The position numbers and the translations under genes were made by a program. Below, piece after piece: positions 8,462 to 14,208 of a stretch of 16,553 bases of DNA (the stretch's first letter is position 1; each line of letters begins with the position of its first letter). The notes beneath the pieces are model-generated. The model did not search any database and was not told where the DNA came from. It worked only from the letters and a program-made list of their open reading frames with translations. Origin of the DNA: an uncultured Clostridium sp. (GTDB lineage Bacteria; Bacillota; Clostridia; Clostridiales; Clostridiaceae); assembly GCF_934754925.1 (NCBI RefSeq), contig NZ_CAKVJA010000052.1, positions 1 through 16,553 of the forward strand, in the 5' to 3' direction.

Positions 8462-8505
8462 GTAAATAAATATTACTATACTTATATATAGTAGTGTTTA
8501 TTTAC
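8462..8505. repeat. 44-base imperfect palindrome upstream of the PTS operon
   Basis: Arms GTAAATAAATATTACTATA and TATAGTAGTGTTTATTTAC pair over 19 bases with two mismatches around a 6-base centre. It lies about 220 bases upstream of the IIAB start, between the terminator of the decayed cluster and the PTS promoter. No T tract follows, so it looks more like a protein site or relic than a terminator. The rest of 8247-8595 is AT-rich with no gene. Confidence 0.5.
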
Positions 8506-8595
8506 ATTTATGTAATATTTTTTCAATTTATTAAAATACTTTTTATTTTATATTAATAGTAAAATCTTTCATAATTAAATAAACTCTTAAAATAT

Positions 8596-8643
8596 AATAA
8601 GCTATATCATATTGAATTTTATCTCAATATGATATAGCTTATT
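8596..8643 (-). terminator. 20-bp perfect hairpin terminator after the decayed permease
   Basis: A perfect 20-bp stem (8596-8615 with 8624-8643) encloses an 8-base loop. The minus-strand side continues TTATATTTTAAG. It lies shortly after the last recognisable coding remnant and was probably the terminator of the original ABC-transporter operon. The T-rich plus side means it could also act in reverse. Confidence 0.65.
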
Positions 8644-8660
8644 TCTTACAATATATCTAA

Positions 8661-9115
8661 CTACTTAAGTAATGTTAATTTTTTATTTTTTAGTACAAGT
8701 ATAGAATCTGATTTCTTAGCTAATATTAACTTTTGATAATACATTTTCTACATTGTCACTTGTATTGAATATAGCATTTGTATAATGAATTAATACCTTA
8801 TTTTTATCTGTAGCAACAATATGCCTTCCTTCAATTAGTTTAAAAGATTTACTTACAAACTTATTATCAAATTCTGTAGATGTATGTACTTCCACATCAA
8901 AAAGATTTTTATATTTATTGTCATCACTATATTGAATTACATTCTTTACTGGTTCTATATTAGTAATTTCCTTAAAGTCTAATCCAGCTCCTTGGATTAC
9001 CCCATCATAATTCTTAATTCCATCTATCTTTGAAATTTTATTAACTAAACTTTCTGGAACAAATCCATCAAAATTCGTTTGAAGATTAGTTTGAACTTCA
9101 GATATATTAAAATAT
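8661..9115 (-). pseudogene. Fragment of an FtsX/MacB-type ABC transporter permease
   Basis: From about 9110 down to 8716 the frame reads like the extracellular core domain of a MacB/FtsX-type permease, as in antimicrobial-peptide exporters: VNKISKIDGIKNYDG, then KLIEGRHIV and DKNKVLIH. The N-terminal membrane segment and all later membrane segments are missing. Near 8790 the text jumps from HYTNA to IFNTSDNVENVLSKV, which looks like a second internal deletion. After the stop at 8716 another frame continues for about 21 sensible codons to a stop at 8661, suggesting a frameshift. The upstream part of this open frame (9115-9216) is an artefact: there the real reading is the kinase remnant in another frame. 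Permease origin is moderately sure; it cannot work as a transporter. Confidence 0.6.
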
Positions 9116-9191
9116 GTGAAGTTAGAATTATCATACTTATTAAAGCCATAGTAAAGATATATGTTTTTGAAAATAACTTTAGTTTCCTCAT
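9045..9191 (-). pseudogene. N-terminal stub of a sensor histidine kinase
   Basis: An ATG overlapping the regulator stop codon (TAATG) opens a frame beginning MRKLKLFSKTYIFTMAL and continuing as one hydrophobic membrane segment of about 30 residues, typical of the first helix of an OmpR-partner histidine kinase. After about 9110 the frame runs into permease-derived sequence read out of frame and stops at 9045. No HisKA or ATPase domain follows. One deletion therefore removed nearly all of the kinase, any ABC ATPase gene, and the start of the permease. Confidence 0.6.
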
Positions 9192-9716
9192 TATCTTTCC
9201 TCAAATTTATATCCAATTCCCTTAACAGTTATTATGCAATCTAGTGATAATTTTTTTCTAATATTTTTAATGTATACATCAATTACTCTATCATTTGGAG
9301 ATTCTTCAATATTCCAAATATTATCTAAAATTTGTGCTCTTGTTAAAACCTTCCCCTTATATTTTAATAATAATTCTAATAGTTTTATTTCCTTAGGTTT
9401 TAAATCTATATTTTCTCTATTCTTTTTTGCTGAATATCCTTCAAAGTCAATTTCTATATCCTTATAGCACCACTTTTTACTTTCATCATTCTTTATTCCT
9501 CTTCTAAGTAATGCTTCTATTCTTTTATGTAAAACTATTATTGAAAATGGCTTAGTAATCAAATTTATTTTTATTAAATAGTTCTATTCCCTGCATTCCA
9601 TCTTCAGCGCTTATAACATTATATCCAACTTCTGATAGGTATTCACTTACACCTTCTCTTATTTCCTTTTCATCTTCAATAATTAATATATTAACTTTCA
9701 ATTTATTTTCACCCAT
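9191..9716 (-). pseudogene. OmpR-family response regulator with internal deletion and frameshift
   Basis: The gene starts at the ATG at 9714-9716 (MGENKLKVNILIIEDEKEIR) with a normal receiver N-terminus including the acidic pair Glu14/Asp15. After KNKFD the text jumps directly to ITKPFS, the receiver's C-terminal Lys motif, in a different frame, and the original frame meets a stop. By family comparison about 55 residues are missing, including the phospho-acceptor aspartate. Beyond that, a complete winged-helix OmpR DNA-binding domain remains (IDLKPKEIKLLELLLKYKGK through DRVIDVYIKNIRKKL and GIGYKFEER). A TTG at 9560-9562 could in principle start the DNA-binding half alone, but no ribosome site precedes it. 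The protein is non-functional as a phospho-receiver; a stand-alone DNA-binding fragment cannot be excluded. Confidence 0.85.
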
Positions 9717-9753
9717 TATATATTATTGCTTAAATACATAATACTATAAAATT

Positions 9754-9798
9754 TTCTTTGTATTATATAATTTTAATTCTATCCTATAGTACAAAGAA
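9754..9798 (-). promoter_or_regulatory. Inverted repeat around the promoter of the decayed regulator operon
   Basis: Arms TTCTTTGTA (9754-9762) and TACAAAGAA (9790-9798) are perfect complements 27 bases apart. On the minus strand the first arm read contains TTGTAC and a TATAAT hexamer lies just before the second, with a spacer of 21 bases (or a poorer ATTATA at 17). It may be the former promoter/operator of the regulator gene starting at 9716. Confidence 0.3.
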
Positions 9799-9810
9799 TT
9801 TTAAAAAAGC

Positions 9811-9852
9811 AATAAGACCCACGAAAATCACTAGATTTTCGTAGGTCTTATT
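9811..9852 (-). terminator. Terminator of pflBA
   Basis: A 19-bp stem (9811-9829 with 9834-9852) with an ACTA loop pairs completely in minus-strand RNA, one pair being U-G. It is followed on the minus strand by GCTTTTTT. It closely resembles the hairpin after cooS. Confidence 0.85.
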
Positions 9853-9871
9853 ATGGAACTATTAACAACTG

Positions 9872-9923
9872 TTACTACAAAGTTTAATGTATAAATTGTA
9901 GTAATATAGTCCACTACTATATT
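9872..9923 (-). repeat. Two small inverted repeats between pflA and its terminator
   Basis: TTACTACAA (9872-9880) pairs with TTGTAGTAA (9896-9904), and AATATAGT (9903-9910) pairs with ACTATATT (9916-9923). The second abuts the pflA stop codon. They would form consecutive stem-loops in the 3' end of the pfl mRNA, ahead of the main terminator. Confidence 0.45.
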
Positions 9924-10697
9924 TTATCGTGATAAATATCCATTATATTCACTTACATGAAGAAGCTTTTGAGCATTTTCTATTCTCTCCTTACTAGGAG
10001 GATTAACTCCTCTTAGCGGATAATCAATGCCTAGTTTTTCCCATTTAAAAATTCCAAGTGTATGATAAGGAAGTACTTGAACACGGTCTACATTATTTAA
10101 TGTCTTGATAAATTCATCAAGCTTTTTTAACTGTTCATCATTATCACTTCCACCTGGTACAAGTACATGACGAATCCATACTGGTTTATTTATTTCCGAT
10201 AAATATCTCGCCATATCAAGAATATTTGAATTACTCCATCCTGTAAGTATTTTGTGCTTATCTTCATCTATCTGTTTAATATCTAGCATTACAAGGTCTG
10301 TTACTTGCATAAGTTCATTAAATTTACTAAAGAAAGGTTCCTCTCTTGTAAATGTTCCTCCAGAAGTATCAAGAGTAACATGAATCCCCTTTGCTTTAGC
10401 TTTTTTAAAGAATTCAATCAAAAAATCTATTTGAAGAAGAGGCTCGCCACCACTTACAGTGATCCCTCCACTCTTTTTCCAATAGGTTTTATATTTAAGA
10501 GCTTGAGACAAAAGCTCATCTGCAGTTTTTGTCTCACCGCCCTTCATATCCCAAGTATCCGGATTGTGACAGAACTGACATCTCATATGACATCCCTTTA
10601 AAAAAACAACAAAACGGATTCCTGGTCCATCAACTGATCCAAAACTCTCTATTGAATGAATTCTTGCTATATTTTTATTTAAATTAGATTTCAGCAT
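9924..10697 (-). CDS. pflA: Pyruvate formate-lyase activating enzyme (radical SAM)
   Basis: This 257-residue radical-SAM enzyme uses S-adenosylmethionine and a [4Fe-4S] cluster to make the glycyl radical on PflB. The cluster motif CHMRCQFC supplies Cys36, Cys40 and Cys43, preceded by ESFGSVDGPGIRFV and followed by the SAM-binding SGGEP (83-87) and a conserved C-terminal YHTLGIFKWEKLG segment. The frame is open to a TTG 8 codons earlier, but the ATG chosen gives the usual length. No clear ribosome site precedes either start, so it probably depends on translational coupling: it overlaps the end of pflB by 14 bases. Gene order pflB-pflA is the standard one. A terminator follows at 9811-9852. Confidence 0.95.
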   Translation of the reverse strand: MLKSNLNKNIARIHSIESFGSVDGPGIRFVVFLKGCHMRCQFCHNPDTWDMKGGETKTADELLSQALKYKTYWKKSGGITVSGGEPLLQIDFLIEFFKKAKAKGIHVTLDTSGGTFTREEPFFSKFNELMQVTDLVMLDIKQIDEDKHKILTGWSNSNILDMARYLSEINKPVWIRHVLVPGGSDNDEQLKKLDEFIKTLNNVDRVQVLPYHTLGIFKWEKLGIDYPLRGVNPPSKERIENAQKLLHVSEYNGYLSR

Positions 10698-12936
10698 GAC
10701 ACGTTCTAGAGATAACGTCAAGTTGTTGTTCTCTTGTTAAATCTATAAACTTAACTGCATAACCAGATACACGAATAGTGAAATTAGCATACTCTTCTTT
10801 TTCAGGATGTTCCATAGCATCCTTTAATTTTTCAATACCAAATATATTAACATTTAGATGGTGAGGTCCTTGATCAAAGTAACCATCTAATACTTGTACA
10901 AGTTTATCAACTTGCTCTTCTTTATTTTCTCCTAATGCAGTTGGGTTAATTGTTTGTGTATTTGAAATACCATCTAAAGCCCATTCATAAGGAATCTTAG
11001 CTACAGAGTTTAAAGAAGCAAGTAACCCACTTCTTTCTGCTCCATAAGATGGGCTAGCCCCTGGTGAAAGTGGAGTCCAAGCTCTACGTCCATCTGGCAT
11101 GTTACCTGTATACTTACCATATACTACATTTGATGTAATAGTAAGAAGTGATGTCGTAGGTTCTGAATTTCTATATGTGTGTCTCTTTTTAATTTTGTCA
11201 AGGAATGACTTAAGAACATATATACCAATTTCATCAGCTCTATCATCATCATTACCGTATCTTGGGAAGTCTCCTTCAACCTCATAATCTGTAACAATAC
11301 CCTCTTCATTACGAATTGTTTTAACCTTTGCATACTTAATTGCAGAAAGCGAATCAATTACATGTGAGAAACCTGCAATACCTGTTGCAAATGTACGTCT
11401 TACATCTGTATCTATAAGAGCCATTTCTGCTGCTTCATAATAATATTTATCATGCATATATTGAATAAGATTTAATGTATTTACATAAAGACCAGCTAAC
11501 CAATCACTCATTCTTTCATATTTTTCAATTACTTCATCATAATCAAGATATTCTGATGTAATTCCTCTATATTCCGGTCCAACTTGTTTACCTGACTTTT
11601 CATCAATACCACCATTGATTGCGTAAAGTAAACATTTAGCAAGATTTGCTCTAGCTCCAAAGAACTGCATTTCCTTACCTGTTTGAGTAGCAGATACACA
11701 ACAACATATTGAGTAATCATCTCCCCATTCTGGTTTCATAGCATCATCATTTTCATATTGAATAGAGCTTGTATCTACTGAAATCTTTGCAGCATACTTC
11801 TTGAAGTTTTCAGGAAGTGCAGAAGAATAAAGCACAGTAAGATTTGGTTCTGGTGAAGGTCCCATATTTTCTAATGTATGAAGGAAACGATAGTCATTCT
11901 TTGTTACCATGTGACGACCATCCATACCTATACCACCTAATGCAATAGTAACCCATGAAGGATCACCAGAGAATAATTCATTATAAGAAGTTATTCTTGC
12001 AAATTTAACCATTCTACATTTCATTGTTAAATGGTCGATTAATTCTTGAGCTTCTTCTTCAGTAAGAACTCCGTTATCAAGATCTCTTTGAATATAGATA
12101 TCAAGGAAAGTAGATACACGTCCTATTGACATAGCTGCACCATTTTGTGTCTTAATTGCTGCAAGATATCCAAAGTATAACCATTGAACTGCTTCTCTAG
12201 CATTTTTTGCTGGTTTTGAAATATCATATCCATAACTTTCAGCCATTTTTTTCATATTTTCAAGTGCTCTACGCTGTTCTGTAATTTCTTCTCTTAGACG
12301 GATAACTTCATCTGTCATAGTTCCATCTCCACAGTTAGCAAGATCCTTTGCTTTTTCTTCCATAAGGTAATCAATACCATAAAGTGCAACTCTTCTGTAA
12401 TCACCTACAATACGTCCTCTTCCATAAGTATCAGGAAGTCCTGTTATAATATGACTGCTACGAGCTTTTCTCATTTCTGGTGTATAAGCATCAAATACCC
12501 CTTGATTGTGTGTCTTATGGTATTCAGTAAATATCTTGTGTAATTCTGGATTCGGTGTGTATCCATAGTTTTCACAAGATTGTTCAGCCATTTTTATACC
12601 ACCATATGGCATAAATGCTCTCTTAAGTGGCTTGTCTGTTTGAAGACCTACTACCCTTTCAAATTCTTTTAAAGATTCATCAATATATCCTGGGCCATAA
12701 GCTGTAAGTCCAGAAACAACTTCTGTTTCCATATCAAGTACTCCGCCTTTAGCTCTTTCTTCTTTTTGTAATTCTTGTAATCTTCCCCATAACTTATTGG
12801 TAGCATCTGTTGGATCTGCTAAGAAACTTTCATCACCATCATAGGGTTGATAGTTATTTTGAATAAAATCTCTAACATTTATTTCCTCTCTCCATATTCT
12901 ACCTTGAAAACCAGACCATTGTTCGTTTTCTAACAT
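10684..12936 (-). CDS. pflB: Formate C-acetyltransferase (pyruvate formate-lyase)
   Basis: A 750-residue glycyl-radical enzyme that converts pyruvate and CoA to acetyl-CoA and formate in anaerobic fermentation; cytoplasmic homodimer. The active cysteines lie in SICCCVSA: Cys412-Cys413 match the E. coli Cys418-Cys419 pair, with an extra cysteine just before. The C-terminal radical loop RVSGYAVKF places the glycyl radical at Gly725. Other family marks are FLADPTDATNKLW near the start, GDYRRVALYG, and ITSNVVYGKYTGNMPDGR. The frame is open 10 codons further upstream, but the ATG used here has a very strong run of G (AGGGGGGAAA) about 8 bases before it. Length matches E. coli PflB (760). The radical form is destroyed by oxygen, so activity is restricted to anaerobic conditions. 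It overlaps pflA. Confidence 0.97.
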   Translation of the reverse strand: MLENEQWSGFQGRIWREEINVRDFIQNNYQPYDGDESFLADPTDATNKLWGRLQELQKEERAKGGVLDMETEVVSGLTAYGPGYIDESLKEFERVVGLQTDKPLKRAFMPYGGIKMAEQSCENYGYTPNPELHKIFTEYHKTHNQGVFDAYTPEMRKARSSHIITGLPDTYGRGRIVGDYRRVALYGIDYLMEEKAKDLANCGDGTMTDEVIRLREEITEQRRALENMKKMAESYGYDISKPAKNAREAVQWLYFGYLAAIKTQNGAAMSIGRVSTFLDIYIQRDLDNGVLTEEEAQELIDHLTMKCRMVKFARITSYNELFSGDPSWVTIALGGIGMDGRHMVTKNDYRFLHTLENMGPSPEPNLTVLYSSALPENFKKYAAKISVDTSSIQYENDDAMKPEWGDDYSICCCVSATQTGKEMQFFGARANLAKCLLYAINGGIDEKSGKQVGPEYRGITSEYLDYDEVIEKYERMSDWLAGLYVNTLNLIQYMHDKYYYEAAEMALIDTDVRRTFATGIAGFSHVIDSLSAIKYAKVKTIRNEEGIVTDYEVEGDFPRYGNDDDRADEIGIYVLKSFLDKIKKRHTYRNSEPTTSLLTITSNVVYGKYTGNMPDGRRAWTPLSPGASPSYGAERSGLLASLNSVAKIPYEWALDGISNTQTINPTALGENKEEQVDKLVQVLDGYFDQGPHHLNVNIFGIEKLKDAMEHPEKEEYANFTIRVSGYAVKFIDLTREQQLDVISRTCHAEI

Positions 12937-13044
12937 GTTAATTTCCCCCCTGTGCACCACATACATATATTCTTATAATTTATACTATTAATTTTGATAT
13001 AAGCTAAATTTATTTTTAATTAATATTTTAATAACTTATGTAAT

Positions 13045-13062
13045 CTGCTTTATGAAATGCAG
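13045..13062. promoter_or_regulatory. 18-base dyad in the pflB leader
   Basis: CTGCTTTATGAAATGCAG is a dyad with one mismatch in 7-base arms (CTGCWTT and AAWGCAG). It lies about 110 bases upstream of pflB and about 20 bases downstream of the predicted transcription start. It could be an operator or a small hairpin. It is not a recognisable Rex or CcpA site. Confidence 0.3.
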
Positions 13063-13070
13063 TAGTATTT

Positions 13071-13114
13071 TTACAATAGATTGTAATTATTAATTATAAA
13101 AAATACCTTATCAA
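13071..13114 (-). promoter_or_regulatory. Candidate pflB promoter with dyad at the start point
   Basis: On the minus strand TTGATA (13109-13114), a 17-base spacer and AATAAT (13086-13091) form a sigma-A type promoter. A perfect dyad TTACAAT-AG-ATTGTAA (13071-13086) touches the -10 and covers the expected transcription start, a classic place for repression. The binding protein is unknown; the arms do not match the Rex consensus TTGTTAA-N4-TTAACAA. Confidence 0.4.
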
Positions 13115-13274
13115 ATTTTATATAGAATAAACTTGATTTTTTATTACATATAATATAAATAATTATAATTTCAAAAGAGTCGCTATTAATAAATTTATTC
13201 TATTCTAACTTTTAAATCCTGATCTGCATTCCATAAAACTATACAACCTATGATTTAAAATTGATTTCATTTCA

Positions 13275-13303
13275 ATATTATCTTATTATGTATATAATGT
13301 CAA
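13275..13303 (-). promoter_or_regulatory. Distal promoter candidate upstream of pflB
   Basis: On the minus strand a perfect TTGACA (13298-13303), a 17-base spacer and TAATAT (13275-13280) make the best -35 in this region. If used for pflB it would give a leader of about 335 bases that covers the nearer promoter and both dyads. Confidence 0.4.
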
Positions 13304-13487
13304 TTTTTACCACAAAGTTCATTTATCTATTTTTGTTTTATAATTTATCTAAAATTATTAATATTATTTTTAATAACGATTACAAAATTTACATTTCTCA
13401 TAATTTTATACATTTATCAACAATTATGCTAAATTTTATTTTTTAAATTTTTAATATTTAGTTAGATATTTCCTTAATAAAAATGCA

Positions 13488-13517
13488 CACCCTTAGTGAA
13501 AATTCTACTAAGTGGTA
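13488..13517 (-). terminator. Terminator of the methyltransferase gene
   Basis: CTTAGT pairs with ACTAAG, extended by ACC/GGT across a one-base bulge. On the minus strand it is followed by GTGCATTTTTATT. It begins 26 bases past the stop codon. Confidence 0.6.
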
Positions 13518-13542
13518 TACATAAATAAATAAACTTTCTTTT

Positions 13543-13851
13543 CTAATAATCCCATTGACTTTTCTTCATATCAACATGATTCTCATTTTTAAATGATACT
13601 CCCTCTTCTAATAGGAGAAATCGTTGTTCATGCCATCCTGGTGCCACTCTTCCAACATGATTTACTACACGATGACATGGATATTTGCCATAAAATTCAG
13701 CTCTACTTAAAACCTTACCCACAAGTCGTGCATTTTTATCTCTACCAATAAGTTTAGCAATTTGTCCATATGTAGCTACTTTTCCTTTTGGAATTTCTTC
13801 TACTACTGAAAGTATTTCATAAATTAACTGTTCATTCATAATCTTTTTCAT
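13543..13851 (-). CDS. Single-domain O6-alkylguanine-DNA alkyltransferase (MGMT family)
   Basis: A 102-residue protein with only the C-terminal DNA-binding/active-site domain of the Ogt/Ada/MGMT family. It has the helix-turn-helix region GKVATYGQIAKLIG (23-36), the ARLVGKVLSR recognition helix (41-50), and the acceptor motif PCHRV with Cys59, which takes the alkyl group from O6-alkylguanine in a suicidal reaction. The tail keeps GRVAPGW and RFLLLEEGV. Because the cysteine is present it is not an alkyltransferase-like (ATL) protein, where tryptophan replaces it, although its length is ATL-like. The ATG at 13849-13851 has AGTAGGTG a few bases upstream; the frame is open 8 codons further but without a better site. 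It seems monocistronic. Repair activity is inferred from the motif. Confidence 0.88.
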   Translation of the reverse strand: MKKIMNEQLIYEILSVVEEIPKGKVATYGQIAKLIGRDKNARLVGKVLSRAEFYGKYPCHRVVNHVGRVAPGWHEQRFLLLEEGVSFKNENHVDMKKSQWDY

Positions 13852-13969
13852 ATATTCACCTACTATAGAAATCATTGCTTAAAATATTATTATCTTTTAA
13901 TGCCACTTTATTTTCTCTCAGTATTAGTACTTAAATACACTTTAAAATAACATAATAAATCAGTTTTAA

Positions 13970-14050
13970 TTATTCATATATTTCTTTTCCACTTGTTTCA
14001 ATAGTACCGTGACGTAACTTTAAAATCATTTCAATATATAGAAGTGAATT
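13970..14050 (-). pseudogene. Possible short gene remnant, unidentified
   Basis: Between a stop codon and TAA at 13970-13972 a 26-codon minus-strand frame reads like protein (for example ILKLRHGTIETSGKEIYE) in an otherwise AT-rich gap between the methyltransferase and cooS. It has an ATG at 14027-14029 but no ribosome site. I do not recognise a family. It may be the C-terminal tail of a lost gene or chance. The remainder of 13876-14141 shows nothing else. Confidence 0.2.
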
Positions 14051-14141
14051 TTATGAAGACCTTAAAATAATAAAAAAACTTTCTTAACTTATTTCTTATG
14101 GGAAATTAAAATTATAATAAAAATATCAAATAAATATAAAT

Positions 14142-14177
14142 AAACCCACTAAAATCAATTTAGATTTTAGTAGGTTT
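14142..14177 (-). terminator. Terminator of cooS
   Basis: A 15-bp stem (14142-14156 with 14163-14177) with a 6-base loop pairs fully in minus-strand RNA, one pair being U-G, and is followed by ATTTATATTTATTTG. It lies about 31 bases past the cooS stop and shares its core with the pflBA terminator. Confidence 0.8.
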
Positions 14178-14208
14178 CATGGTGGAAGCGAATCATTAAT
14201 CAGATCCC

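Larger units (their letters stand above)
12937..13487 (-). other. Gene-free leader and promoter region of pflB
   Basis: About 550 very AT-rich bases hold no convincing gene. They contain two candidate promoters and two dyads, listed separately. The predicted leader is about 140 bases from the nearer promoter and about 335 from the farther one. A plus-strand open frame at 13261-13446 is low-complexity and overlaps the best promoter match, so I do not accept it. Confidence 0.6.

Noticed and set aside
8716..9216. A single intact 166-residue protein starting at TTG
   Set aside because: Its first 30-odd codons are the kinase stub read out of frame and the rest is a permease fragment; there is no proper start, and the family domains are incomplete.
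11099..11720. Extra open frames on both strands inside pflB
   Set aside because: They lie wholly within a confidently identified enzyme gene in other frames.
12937..13310. Rex or CcpA operator controlling pflB
   Set aside because: The dyads present do not match TTGTTAA-N4-TTAACAA or the cre consensus closely enough to name the regulator.
13261..13446. Plus-strand 61-codon open frame
   Set aside because: Composition is almost only I, F, Y, N, L and S, as expected from random AT-rich DNA. It has no ribosome site and overlaps a strong minus-strand promoter match.
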